Source: Pseudoduganella ginsengisoli
GTDB lineage: Bacteria; Pseudomonadota; Gammaproteobacteria; Burkholderiales; Burkholderiaceae_D
NCBI RefSeq assembly: GCF_009720865.1
Contig: NZ_WNLA01000004.1
Location: 186,001-250,000 of the forward strand
Direction: 5' to 3'
DNA length: 64,000 nucleotides
This document shows, one piece after another, positions 54,599 through 63,388 of the stretch; the stretch's first letter is position 1; every line of letters begins with the position of its first letter. A program made the translations under genes and the position numbers. Below the pieces are notes generated by a model. That model had not been told where the DNA came from, ran no database searches, and was given only the letters and a program-made list of their open reading frames with translations.

Positions 54599-55507
54599 CT
54601 ATGCCCGTATCCGCGTCCGCCGTCCCGTAGCAACTACGGAAATTACCGCCAAAGCGAACAGAATATTGCTCAAACTGATGGTTTCACTTAAAACTAATGC
54701 CGCGCCGGCCATGGTTAAGAACGGTTGCAGCAACTGTACCTGGCCCACCCGCGCCACGCCGCCCAGCGCCATGCCGCGGTACCAGAAAAAGAAGCCGATA
54801 TACATGGAAAACACGGAAATGTAGGCAAACCCGGTCCATGGTTTCCAGCCGGCGGCGGCAATGGCGGCCCCGTCGCGCCACACCAGCCATGCCACCGCCG
54901 GCAGCACCACCGGCACCGACAGGATCAGCGCCCAGCTGATCACCCGTTCACCGCCCATGGTTTTCGACAGCTTGCCGCCTTCCGCATAACCGGCTGCGCC
55001 CAGCAGCACTGCGGCAAACACGGCCAGATCGGCCAGGTGGAACGTTCCGCCCGACTGCAGCAGCGCAAAGCCCGCCACCAGCGCAGTGCCGATGGCCGCC
55101 ATCAGCCAGAAGGCCGGCGACGGTTTTTCATAGCCGCGCAGCGCGGCGTAGGCAGCCGTTGCCAGCGGCAGCATGCCGATCAGCACGGCGCCATGCGACG
55201 CGGGCAGCGAACGCATTGCCATCGACGTCAGCCATGGGAAGCCGACCACACAGCCCAGCGCCACCCACGCCAGCGGTTTCCATGCGGCGCGCGGCGGCAA
55301 GGGCGCCCTGTTCCAGGCAAGCCACAGCGCCGCCAGCGTGGCCGCGGCCAGCGCCCGGCCCAGTGCGACAAATGCGGGATCAAATCCGGCAACCGCCATG
55401 CGGGTGAACGGCAAGGTCATGCTGAAAATCGCCACGCCCGCCAGGCCCAGCAGCATGCCGGTGGTTTCATCGGAAAGTCGGGAAGTGGTGGCGATCGTTG
55501 GATGCAT
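54599..55507 (-). CDS. EamA/DMT-family exporter
   Basis: 302 residues with about ten membrane helices in two EamA repeats: first (~20-140) GLAGVAIFSMTLPFTRMAVAGFDPAFVALGRALAAATLA, second (~160-300) AVLLGAAGYAEGGKLSKTMG, GFAYISVFSMYIGFFFWYRGMAL. The family exports amino acids or metabolites across the inner membrane. It is the first gene of the EamA-RidA-aminotransferase set and is divergent from the MocR regulator gene, 101 bases away. Confidence 0.9.
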   Translation of the reverse strand: MHPTIATTSRLSDETTGMLLGLAGVAIFSMTLPFTRMAVAGFDPAFVALGRALAAATLAALWLAWNRAPLPPRAAWKPLAWVALGCVVGFPWLTSMAMRSLPASHGAVLIGMLPLATAAYAALRGYEKPSPAFWLMAAIGTALVAGFALLQSGGTFHLADLAVFAAVLLGAAGYAEGGKLSKTMGGERVISWALILSVPVVLPAVAWLVWRDGAAIAAAGWKPWTGFAYISVFSMYIGFFFWYRGMALGGVARVGQVQLLQPFLTMAGAALVLSETISLSNILFALAVISVVATGRRTRIRA

Positions 55508-55536
55508 GGCGTGCTTTCAGTGGAACGGGAATGGAC

Positions 55537-55608
55537 CTATACTAGAAGAATTAACCAGTACAGTGCCAATACACTTGTGCACTTAATTGATAGAACTGTA
55601 TAGGTAAG
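55537..55608. promoter_or_regulatory. MocR/EamA divergent control region
   Basis: The region holds a TATACT hexamer at 55537-55542, an ACAGT...ACTGT pair about 34 bases apart, and the 10-base repeat GCCAATACAC at 55565-55574, repeated at 55612-55621 across the MocR start. Paired sites of this kind are typical for PLP-binding MocR proteins, which bind two separated half-sites. Promoter details are not certain. Confidence 0.35.
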
Positions 55609-57060
55609 ATGGCCAATACACAGTCCCCAACTCCGGCCATGCCGCTGGTCGCCTTGCTGTCGCGCGAATCCGGTGAATCGCTGGCCGACCAGATCGTGCG
55701 TTCCATCGCGGCCCGCATCGATGACAAGGTGCTGCGCAGTGGCGCCCGCATGCCGTCGATCCGCGCATTTGCGCAGGCGCACCGTGTGTCGCCGTTTACT
55801 GTCGTGGCCAGCTATGACCGGCTGGTGGCGCGCGGCTACCTGGAGTCGCGCCGCGGCGCCGGGTTTTATGTGCGCGAGAAAGCTGCGCCCGTCGTGCGCA
55901 GTGCGCCGGATCCCGCAGTAGAGCAGGGGACGGCCGCGATGGATGTCACGTGGCTGGTCCGCAATATGTTCCGCCAGGCGCCCTACCAGCAAATGCCGGG
56001 CACGGGCGTGCTGCCGTCCGAGTGGCTCGATGGGGCTGGGATCGCCAATGCGCTGCGCGCCATCAGCCGGCAGCATCCGGGCACGCTGGTGAATTACGGC
56101 GTACCGCAAGGTTTCTTGCCGTTGCGCCAGCAATTGCAGGAAAAGCTGGCCGCACTGGACATTGCCGCCGCGCCGGAACAAATCGTCACCACGGCCGGCG
56201 TTACGCAAGCGCTGGACATGGTGGCGCGTGAATTCACGCAGCCGGGCGACACCATCTTTGTTGACGACCCCGCGTGGTTCCTGATGTTTGGCTCGTTTGC
56301 CGCGCTGGGCGCGCGCGTGATCGGCATTCCCCGCCTTGCCGATGGGCCGGATTTGCAGGCGCTGGCGCAACTGGCCGCGCTGCATCAACCCAAGCTGTAC
56401 GTCATTAATTCCGTGCTGCACAACCCCAGTTCCACGTCGCTGTCCGCCGCCAAAGCGTTCCAGATTTTGCGCCTGGCGGAAGAACACGACTTCATAGTCG
56501 TGGAAGACGATATCTATTGCGACTTACATCCGGGCCCGGCCATCCAGCCGGTCACGCGGCTGGCCACGATGGACCAGCTGCGGCGCGTGATTTACCTGGG
56601 CGGGTTTTCCAAGACGCTGGCCGCCAATTTGCGGGTCGGCTATATTGCCACGTCGCACGAGCGGGCCCAGCGGCTGGCCGACCGCAAGATGCTGCAAACC
56701 CTGACCACCAGTGAAATCGGCGAACGGGTCGTTTATAAAGTCTTGTCGGAAGGCACGTTCCGCAAGCATACGGACCGGATATGCAGCCGTCTGGATGAAT
56801 TACGCAGCCGGACTGTGCGGCAAATGGAGCGGATCGGCTTGAAGATCGATGCGACGCCGGTTGCCGGGATGTTTGTGTGGGCTGATGCGGGCCGCGATAC
56901 CAATGTATTGGCGGCACAGGCAATGGCGCAGGATTTGCTGCTGGCGCCGGGCAGTTTGTTTTCGCCGAGCCAGTTGCCGTCATCGCGCATGCGGTTGAAT
57001 ATTGCGGCGATGCAGGAACCGGCCGTGTGGCGGTTTTTGGAGAAGGCGTTGCAAAACTAG
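55609..57060 (+). CDS. MocR-family (GntR HTH + aminotransferase) regulator
   Basis: 483 residues. The GntR winged helix lies at ~20-90 (SLADQIVRSIAARIDDKVLRSGARMPSIRAFAQAHRVSPFTVVASYDRLVARGYLESRRGAGFYV). An aminotransferase-like domain follows (~140-480), with the PLP lysine in YLGGFSKTLAANLRVGY and EDDIYCDLHPG. The fused fold senses PLP with an amino acid and controls nearby genes. It is divergent from the EamA-RidA-aminotransferase set, which it presumably regulates. Confidence 0.92.
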   Translation: MANTQSPTPAMPLVALLSRESGESLADQIVRSIAARIDDKVLRSGARMPSIRAFAQAHRVSPFTVVASYDRLVARGYLESRRGAGFYVREKAAPVVRSAPDPAVEQGTAAMDVTWLVRNMFRQAPYQQMPGTGVLPSEWLDGAGIANALRAISRQHPGTLVNYGVPQGFLPLRQQLQEKLAALDIAAAPEQIVTTAGVTQALDMVAREFTQPGDTIFVDDPAWFLMFGSFAALGARVIGIPRLADGPDLQALAQLAALHQPKLYVINSVLHNPSSTSLSAAKAFQILRLAEEHDFIVVEDDIYCDLHPGPAIQPVTRLATMDQLRRVIYLGGFSKTLAANLRVGYIATSHERAQRLADRKMLQTLTTSEIGERVVYKVLSEGTFRKHTDRICSRLDELRSRTVRQMERIGLKIDATPVAGMFVWADAGRDTNVLAAQAMAQDLLLAPGSLFSPSQLPSSRMRLNIAAMQEPAVWRFLEKALQN

Positions 57061-57105
57061 TAGTAAAATAGGTGTTTCCCTGCATCACTAATTTGAATTC
57101 CCTGG

Positions 57106-58308
57106 ATGGAACCTGCAACCGTTTACCTGCTCGGCGCATTGATGATGATGGCCAATGGCGGCGTCCTGGGCCTGATGCACCGGGACTTTCCGCCCAGCTT
57201 GCGCCCCAGCGCCGTGTCGTGGCGCATCGGTACGCTGCTGCACGCTTGCGGCTGCACGATGTTCATGGTGCAGGATTCTTTGCCGCACAGTTTTATCCTG
57301 CCGCTGGCCAACGGCTTGGTGATGGGCGGGTTTACTTGCTACTGGGGCGCGCTGCGCCAGTTTTACGGCGTGCCGCGCACACTGGTGCAACTGGCGCCCG
57401 TGACGGTTGGCGTACTTGGCGTGTACTGGTTTGCCGACGTTTCGCCTAATCCGCTGGGACGGCTGGTTGTGGTGTCGCTGGTGTGGGTCGCGCTGCTGGG
57501 CGTATGCATTTATACGCTGCTGCAGCAAAGCCGCCGCGACCGTGCATGGAGCCGCCAGGTGATGGCGGGTACGTTTGTCGCGCTGCTGGTGTCCATCCTA
57601 TTCCGCCTCGGCTGGTTCTTGACGATGGGGATGCCGGACGATTATTCCGGACTCGATGGCAGCCTGTGGATCAATATGGCGTCGCCCGTCGTGCTGTCCA
57701 TCATGCCGGTGATTGGCACCACGGCGTTCTTGCTGATGTGCTCCGAGCGTATCCGCCGCCAGTGGGAGCGCGCCGCATCGACGGATTACCTGACAGGGCT
57801 GGCCAACCGCCGCACGCTGGCCGACGCGGGCGCCCGGCGCTTCGAGCGGGCGCGCGGACAGAACCGGGGCTTTGGCCTGGGCGTCATTGATATCGACCAC
57901 TTCAAATCCATCAACGACCGCTTTGGCCATGACGTCGGCGACGCCGCGTTAAAGCACGTGGCGGCCAAACTGGAAATGGCGTGCCGTGAACAGGAGTTGC
58001 CTGCGAGGCAGGGCGGCGAAGAATTCGTCGTGCTGTTTGATGACGTGTCGGGCGACACGGCGCTGGCGGCCGGCGAGCGCTTGCGCAAAGCCGTGGCGGA
58101 CGCGCCCTTTACTTCCGGTGCGCTGATGCTGCCGATTACGATTTCGATCGGCGTGGCCGTGCGCTTGCCGGAAGACACCGAATTTGATTGCGTGCTGCGC
58201 CGCGCCGACGCCGCGCTGTATGCGGCCAAGCAGGGCGGGCGTAACCGGGTCGAATGCGCGGCGCCCAACATGCGCATGCCGGCGCAGACGGCGGGCGCGG
58301 CAGTGTAG
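57106..58308 (+). CDS. Membrane diguanylate cyclase (7TM-type + GGDEF)
   Basis: 400 residues. Six or seven hydrophobic segments span ~5-220 (YLLGALMMMANGGVLGLM, ANGLVMGGFTCYWGAL, LVVVSLVWVALLGVCIYTLL, FVALLVSILFRLGWF and others). A GGDEF domain follows (~225-395): ASTDYLTGLANRRTLADAG, VIDIDHFKSINDRFGHDVGD, ARQGGEEFVVLF, ALYAAKQGGRNRV. The GGEEF site is intact, so it should synthesise cyclic di-GMP at the inner membrane. It follows mocR by 45 bases but is not obviously related to it. Confidence 0.9.
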   Translation: MEPATVYLLGALMMMANGGVLGLMHRDFPPSLRPSAVSWRIGTLLHACGCTMFMVQDSLPHSFILPLANGLVMGGFTCYWGALRQFYGVPRTLVQLAPVTVGVLGVYWFADVSPNPLGRLVVVSLVWVALLGVCIYTLLQQSRRDRAWSRQVMAGTFVALLVSILFRLGWFLTMGMPDDYSGLDGSLWINMASPVVLSIMPVIGTTAFLLMCSERIRRQWERAASTDYLTGLANRRTLADAGARRFERARGQNRGFGLGVIDIDHFKSINDRFGHDVGDAALKHVAAKLEMACREQELPARQGGEEFVVLFDDVSGDTALAAGERLRKAVADAPFTSGALMLPITISIGVAVRLPEDTEFDCVLRRADAALYAAKQGGRNRVECAAPNMRMPAQTAGAAV

Positions 58309-58435
58309 CGCATAAATGTGACAGCACGGTTCACACATTGTCACAAAATTGTAAATATAAAAAGATAGTTCAAAAAACAATCTTTTGAGCGGTTTCAGCC
58401 TTACACTGCGATTTTGTCCAGAGCAGGAGGCTGAT

Positions 58436-59527
58436 ATGCGTATTCCACATACTTTCCTTGCTGCCGGCTTGCTGGCTTGCAGCACGCTGGCCCAGGCCGC
58501 GCCGTCTTACCAGGTCAACGTGGTCCTGGATACGTGGTATTACGGTTCCATCCGCGCCATCAACAACCGGGGCGATGCGGTGGGCGACATCGATAGCCAC
58601 GGGCCGCTGCCGACCTTGTATTACGACGGCACGGCGGGGGAACTGGTGCCGATGCGGCGCGGCAGCAATCTGTGGCTCGATCTCCTCGGGCACATGAACA
58701 ACCACGGCGTGGTGGCGCTGACCAACGTCGACCGCAGCGGCACGGGCCCTTATGGCTACGATGCGCAATTGTTCGATGCCGCGACTCAGCAATACACGTC
58801 GCTGTCAAAGCCGATGGGGTACGGTGCGTCCGGCGCCAGCAGCATCAATGACGCCGGCGTCGTCGTCGGCTATGCCGAATACGACGGCGGCAGCGGCAGC
58901 CCCGTGACGCATGCCACTGCCTGGGTCAATGGCGTGCCGGCCGACCTGGGGACGCTGGGTGTGCGCAGCCAGGCAACCGATATCAATACGCAGGGCACGG
59001 TGGTGGGCGATACCGGCTTCGCCAATGGCGCAACCGGCGCCTTCCTGTACCAGGGCGGAAAGATGGTGGCGCTCGGTACGCTGGGCGGCGCGTCCAGCTG
59101 GGCGCGCGCCGTCAACGACAGCAACGTGGTGGTGGGCGGCAGCGCCACGGCCGGCTCCGCGCTTAGCACCGCTTTTATTTACCAGAACGGCGTGATGGCG
59201 GACCTGGGCGCCGGCGCAGGCAGCGAAGCGTTGGACATTAATGCGGCCGGCGCCGTGGTCGGCATTGCCAACCACCGGGGCTTCATTTACACGGGCGGCA
59301 AAGTCACCATGCTGGACCAGCTGCTCGATCCCGCCAGCGGCTGGACTGTGCGCGAAGCCAATGCCATCAATGATTTGGGGCAGATCGGCGCCACGGTTTG
59401 CGGTGGCGCCGACAACGCGTGCGTTGCGGCCATCCTGAACCCGGTGCCGGAACCATCGGGTTACGCCATGCTGCTGGCCGGCCTGGGTTTGGTGGGTCTG
59501 GCGGCACGCCGCCGCAGCCTTGCTTAA
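58436..59527 (+). CDS. Exported HAF-repeat protein with PEP-CTERM anchor
   Basis: 363 residues from the ATG at 58436, chosen because CAGGAGG sits upstream. The signal peptide covers ~1-22 (FLAAGLLACSTLAQAA). Repeated HAF-type segments follow (IRAINNRGDAVGDID, ASSINDAGVVVGYAEY, ATDINTQGTVVGDTGF, ARAVNDSNVVVGGS, ALDINAAGAVVGIANHRG, ANAINDLGQIGATV). They end in NPVPEPSGYAMLLAGLGLVGLAARRRS, a PEP-CTERM sorting tail. In the family this tail is cut by an exosortase and the protein goes to the cell surface or matrix. The exosortase is not in the window. Confidence 0.9.
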   Translation: MRIPHTFLAAGLLACSTLAQAAPSYQVNVVLDTWYYGSIRAINNRGDAVGDIDSHGPLPTLYYDGTAGELVPMRRGSNLWLDLLGHMNNHGVVALTNVDRSGTGPYGYDAQLFDAATQQYTSLSKPMGYGASGASSINDAGVVVGYAEYDGGSGSPVTHATAWVNGVPADLGTLGVRSQATDINTQGTVVGDTGFANGATGAFLYQGGKMVALGTLGGASSWARAVNDSNVVVGGSATAGSALSTAFIYQNGVMADLGAGAGSEALDINAAGAVVGIANHRGFIYTGGKVTMLDQLLDPASGWTVREANAINDLGQIGATVCGGADNACVAAILNPVPEPSGYAMLLAGLGLVGLAARRRSLA

Positions 59528-59557
59528 GCCAGGCTGAAAATTAATTGCCTGGAAGCT

Positions 59558-59585
59558 CTTGAAATCGCCGGGGCCAGCCTTATCT
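59558..59585 (+). promoter_or_regulatory. Sigma-32-like heat-shock promoter of htpG
   Basis: CTTGAAA at 59558-59564 and CCTTATCT at 59578-59585 are separated by 13 bases, matching the sigma-32 pattern CTTGAAA-N11-16-CCCCATnT except for two Cs. The element lies 54 bases before the htpG ATG. Confidence 0.6.
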
Positions 59586-59638
59586 GCCGGGAGTTCTCGC
59601 AACACCCCGGCATATTCGATAAGACTATTGAGGTAAAA

Positions 59639-61549
59639 ATGGCTGATACCAAGCAAACCATGGGATTCCAGGCAGAAGTTAAACAACTGCTGCAACTGAT
59701 GATCCACTCCTTGTATTCGAACAAGGAAATCTTCCTGCGCGAACTGATTTCGAACGCGTCCGACGCGGCCGACAAATTGCGCTTCGAAGCCATCAACAAT
59801 GACGCGCTGTATGGCAACGATACTGAACTGAAGATCAAGGTCAGCTTCAATAAAGAAGCCAAAACCATCACCATTTCCGACAACGGCATCGGTATGAGCC
59901 GCGATGAAGCCATTGCGCACCTGGGCACGATCGCGAAGTCCGGCACCAAGGAATTCTTTGGCAAGCTGTCCGGCGACCAGCAGGCCGATGCCGCGCTGAT
60001 CGGCCAGTTTGGCGTGGGCTTCTATTCCGGCTTTATCGTGGCCGACAAAATTACCGTGGAAACCCGCCGCGCGGGCGCAGGCGCGGCTGACGGCGTGCGC
60101 TGGGAATCGACCGGCGAGGGCGACTTCTCCGTCGAGCAAATCGACAAGCCGAACCGTGGCACCGACATCATCCTGCACTTGCGCGATGGCGAAGAAGAAT
60201 TGCTGTCGTCGTGGAAGCTGAAATCCATCATCCGCAAATACTCCGACCACATCTCGCTGCCGATCGTGATGAACAAGGAAGAGTGGGACGCGGAAAAGAA
60301 AGAAACCGTCGTCAAGGACGAGCTGGAAACCGTCAACCAGGCCAGCGCGCTGTGGGCGCGCAGCAAGTCCGACATCACGCCGGAACAGTACGAAGAATTC
60401 TACAAGCACGTGTCGCACGACTTTTCGGCGCCGCTGACCTACACGCACAACCGCGTGGAAGGCCGCAGCGAATACACGCAGCTGCTGTATATCCCGGCCA
60501 AGGCGCCGTTCGACCTGTGGGACCGCAACAAGCGCGGCGGCATCAAGCTGTACGTCAAGCGCGTGTTCATCATGGACGACGCCGAGCAATTGATGCCGAC
60601 CTACCTGCGTTTCGTCAAAGGCGTGATTGATTCGGCCGACCTGCCGCTGAACGTGTCGCGTGAAATCCTGCAAGAGTCGCGCGACGTGAAAGCCATCCGC
60701 GAAGGCTCGACCAAGCGCGTGCTGGGCATGCTGGAAGAATTGGCCAACGCGGAAGAGCAGGACAAGAAGGATAAGTACGCGGCCTTCTGGAAGGAATTTG
60801 GCCAGGTGCTGAAAGAGGGTGTCGGCGAAGATGCGGCCAACAAGGACCGTCTGGCCAAGCTGCTGCGCTTCGCTTCCACCCACGGCGACACGGAAGAACA
60901 AAACGTGGCGCTGGCCGATTACGTGGCGCGCATGAAAGAAGGCCAGGACAAGATTTACTACGTCACGGCTGAATCGTTCAAGGCGGCGAAAAACAGCCCG
61001 CACCTGGAAATCTTCCGCAAGAAAGGCGTGGAAGTGCTGTTGCTGACGGACCGTGTCGACGAATGGATGCTGTCGTTCCTGACCGAGTTCGATGGCAAGG
61101 AACTGGTGTCCGTTGCCAAGGGCGGCCTGGACCTGGGCAAGCTGGAAGACGAAGCCGAAAAGAAAGAACACGAGGAAACGGAAACCTCGTACAAGGAACT
61201 GGTTGAAAAAATGAAGGGTGCGCTGGCCGATAAAGCCAAGGATGTGCGCGTGACGTTCCGCCTGACCGATTCGCCAGCGTGCCTGGTGGCGGACGAGCAC
61301 GAACTGTCGGGCAACCTGCTGCGCATGCTGAAAGCGGCCGGCCAGGCAGCGCCGGAATCCAAGCCTATCCTGGAAATCAACCCGAACCACCCGCTGGTGA
61401 CGCGCTTGAAGTATGAAAACGCGGAAAGCGCCCAGTTTGCGGACTGGTCGCACATCCTGTTCGACCAGGCACTGCTGGCCGAAGGCGGTGCGCTCAGTGA
61501 TCCGGCTGCGTTTGTGAAGCGCATCAACGAGATGCTGCTGGGCAAATAA
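59639..61549 (+). CDS. htpG: Molecular chaperone HtpG (bacterial Hsp90)
   Basis: 636 residues, standard HtpG length. The GHKL ATPase domain carries [44 protein letters not shown] and [18 protein letters not shown]. The middle domain includes [20 protein letters not shown], and the dimerisation domain ends at MLLGK. It is a cytoplasmic ATP-dependent chaperone, expected to be heat-induced from the promoter upstream. GAGGTAA provides the ribosome binding site, and a strong hairpin follows the stop. Confidence 0.97.
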   Translation: MADTKQTMGFQAEVKQLLQLMIHSLYSNKEIFLRELISNASDAADKLRFEAINNDALYGNDTELKIKVSFNKEAKTITISDNGIGMSRDEAIAHLGTIAKSGTKEFFGKLSGDQQADAALIGQFGVGFYSGFIVADKITVETRRAGAGAADGVRWESTGEGDFSVEQIDKPNRGTDIILHLRDGEEELLSSWKLKSIIRKYSDHISLPIVMNKEEWDAEKKETVVKDELETVNQASALWARSKSDITPEQYEEFYKHVSHDFSAPLTYTHNRVEGRSEYTQLLYIPAKAPFDLWDRNKRGGIKLYVKRVFIMDDAEQLMPTYLRFVKGVIDSADLPLNVSREILQESRDVKAIREGSTKRVLGMLEELANAEEQDKKDKYAAFWKEFGQVLKEGVGEDAANKDRLAKLLRFASTHGDTEEQNVALADYVARMKEGQDKIYYVTAESFKAAKNSPHLEIFRKKGVEVLLLTDRVDEWMLSFLTEFDGKELVSVAKGGLDLGKLEDEAEKKEHEETETSYKELVEKMKGALADKAKDVRVTFRLTDSPACLVADEHELSGNLLRMLKAAGQAAPESKPILEINPNHPLVTRLKYENAESAQFADWSHILFDQALLAEGGALSDPAAFVKRINEMLLGK

Positions 61550-61570
61550 GGCTGAGCGCTGCAGCTGTCC

Positions 61571-61606
61571 GACAAGGCCGGAGCCGGGGCTCCGGCCTTG
61601 TCATTT
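61571..61606 (+). terminator. Terminator of htpG
   Basis: A perfect 15-bp GC-rich stem (61571-61585 with 61588-61602) with a very small loop is followed by ATTT. It lies 22 bases after the htpG stop and overlaps the end of the convergent binding-protein gene, so it could serve both directions. Confidence 0.75.
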
Positions 61607-62528
61607 ATGGGGGCGGTGACGGGGACGATGCGGCCGGCGACGCCGTGTATTTGCGCAATTCTTTTTCCAGTTTGCGCGTACCGTCATCCAGCCACGATGC
61701 GTAATAGTCTGCGATGGCATTGCGCACGCTGGCTTGCTGCAGCAAGTCATCGATGTCCTTGACCACTTGTTTGCCGAATTCTGACTTGGCGCAGGCCGCA
61801 TGCCCCAGCAGGTAATCCGGCTGCTCGGCCAGCGGATAATAGGCCAGCGCACTGCCGCCTTTGGCCACGTCCATGCCCAGGTATTGCGCTTCATAAGGAA
61901 AACCCGGCACGGCGTCGACTCGGCCGATGGCGGCCATCTGCACCAGGCCGCTGGCCGCGTTGGCTGCGGAATTGATATAGATGTTGGCCTCGCCCAGATG
62001 CGGTTTCAGCAAGCCATCTATCACGGCGCCATAACTGCGCGTGCCGCCGACGCCAATTTTCAGTTCACCCGCCTCCAGCAGCCGGCGCAGCGACAATTTG
62101 CCGCGCTCATTCAGGTAAGGTGCGACTTTTTCGCGCGCGGACTGCCGCACCAGGATGCCGGGCGGGAATTGCGCAAGGAATGGCCGGGAAAACCACATGA
62201 ATTGCTCCCGTTCCGGTTTCCTGAACAATCCCATGACGCACGTATTCGGGTCCGATTTCAGCATCAGTTCCAGCCGCTGGAACGGCGCTTCCACCAGCTT
62301 GTGCCGGTATTGCGGCATGGCGGCAATAATATGGTTGCGCAGCGCCAGGTCAAGGAAGCCTTTTTCTTTTTGCGGCCCCGCCGTGATGTATTGGGGCGGC
62401 ACGTCAAAGTAATACCAGGTGATTTCCGGGGCGGCTTGCGCACGTCCTGCCGGCAGCAGTGTTGCCAGCAACAGCGTCTTGCCCCACTGTTTCCACTTGT
62501 GTTGACGTGCGGCGGCGCGTTTTGTCAC
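61605..62528 (-). CDS. Periplasmic substrate-binding-like protein
   Basis: 307 residues. The N-terminal signal (TLLLATLLPAGRAQAA, ~18-33) precedes a type-3 solute-binding fold: ITWYYFDVPPQYI, KGFLDLALRNHIIAAMPQYRHKLVEAPFQRLELML, GLFRKPEREQFMWFSRPF, IGVGGTRSYG, VDAVPGFPYEAQYLG. A proline/serine-rich tail ends the protein. No permease or ATPase is adjacent, so it may be an orphan sensor of amino-acid-like ligands or a degenerate binding protein rather than a transporter part. Confidence 0.82.
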   Translation of the reverse strand: MTKRAAARQHKWKQWGKTLLLATLLPAGRAQAAPEITWYYFDVPPQYITAGPQKEKGFLDLALRNHIIAAMPQYRHKLVEAPFQRLELMLKSDPNTCVMGLFRKPEREQFMWFSRPFLAQFPPGILVRQSAREKVAPYLNERGKLSLRRLLEAGELKIGVGGTRSYGAVIDGLLKPHLGEANIYINSAANAASGLVQMAAIGRVDAVPGFPYEAQYLGMDVAKGGSALAYYPLAEQPDYLLGHAACAKSEFGKQVVKDIDDLLQQASVRNAIADYYASWLDDGTRKLEKELRKYTASPAASSPSPPP

Positions 62529-62696
62529 TCAGCCTTCTCCTTGGATTGCCGCATGGGCGCCCGGTCAGGCGCAAGCCAGCGTCATTTCCACTAAGAATAT
62601 CGGGATTTTGGCGAGTTGCAATGGGGTGCGGCGAGATACCCACAGTATGCAGAGTGCGGGCGGCAGCATGGCGCTGCCGCCCGGGGGAGGGGGGGT

Positions 62697-63281
62697 TCAG
62701 TGACGCCGGCGCGCCAGTGCCAGCAGCACTGGCAACCCCATCAGCAGCATTCCCCACTGTCCGGGTTCCGGCACCGGCGCCAGGAAGCCGCGGATTTCAC
62801 CGGCAGGGTATTCCGTCGAGTGGATGTTCAGGTAAGCGGATCCGGTTGCCAGCCCGGCGCTGAAAGCGGCTTCCGCACTGGCAACGGAGCCGCCATTGGC
62901 AGCGATAAAGGCGGGATTCCAGCTGCCTGGCAGCAGCGTGTTGTACATCATCGAATAAATACCACCGGTGACGCCAGTGGGGAAGCTGGTGAACGTGGGC
63001 GTTTCCGTCGCGACGATGGCGGCGCCCGTGCCGGGTGTCGTTGTGCAGCAGTGGATGTGCGATGCGGTGCTCAGCCCCTCCAGTCCGACAAAGGACAGGT
63101 CGACCGTCAACACATGCGCCGTCAGGTCGAATGTGACGACACTGCTGCCGATGCCGTGCGAATCGTTGGGTGTGGCTTCCGCCGCACCGGTCAGGCTGGC
63201 GTAGTAGGAGGCGGGAGCGGCTGATGCGCTGCCGGCTGCCAGCAATGCGGCAGCCATCACGGGAATGGTTGATGTTTTCAT
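62697..63281 (-). CDS. CHRD-domain protein with PEP-CTERM anchor
   Basis: 194 residues from the ATG at 63281. After a signal peptide (~1-22, VMAAALLAAGSASAAP), a CHRD domain follows: YYASLTGAAEATPNDSHGIGSSVVTFDL, LEGLSTASHIHCCTTTPGTGAAIV, GSAYLNIHSTEYPAGEIRGFL. It ends in PVPEPGQWGMLLMGLPVLLALARRRH, a PEP-CTERM tail. CHRD domains occur in secreted matrix proteins and can bind metal or other proteins. It is expected to be processed by an exosortase to the cell surface. Confidence 0.9.
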   Translation of the reverse strand: MKTSTIPVMAAALLAAGSASAAPASYYASLTGAAEATPNDSHGIGSSVVTFDLTAHVLTVDLSFVGLEGLSTASHIHCCTTTPGTGAAIVATETPTFTSFPTGVTGGIYSMMYNTLLPGSWNPAFIAANGGSVASAEAAFSAGLATGSAYLNIHSTEYPAGEIRGFLAPVPEPGQWGMLLMGLPVLLALARRRH

Positions 63282-63388
63282 TTGACACAGCCTTTCGTGG
63301 ATGGAGTTCACGCCCATTCACTATAGGCTGCATCAAAAAGAATGCAAATATTGAAATCTTGCATTGATTGCCATCAATGCGGTAGCGC

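Noticed and set aside
58805-61453. An 882-codon open frame on the minus strand opposite htpG and the HAF protein
   Set aside because: It spans two well-identified genes and the space between them and shows only composition-driven His/Arg/Gln-rich sequence.
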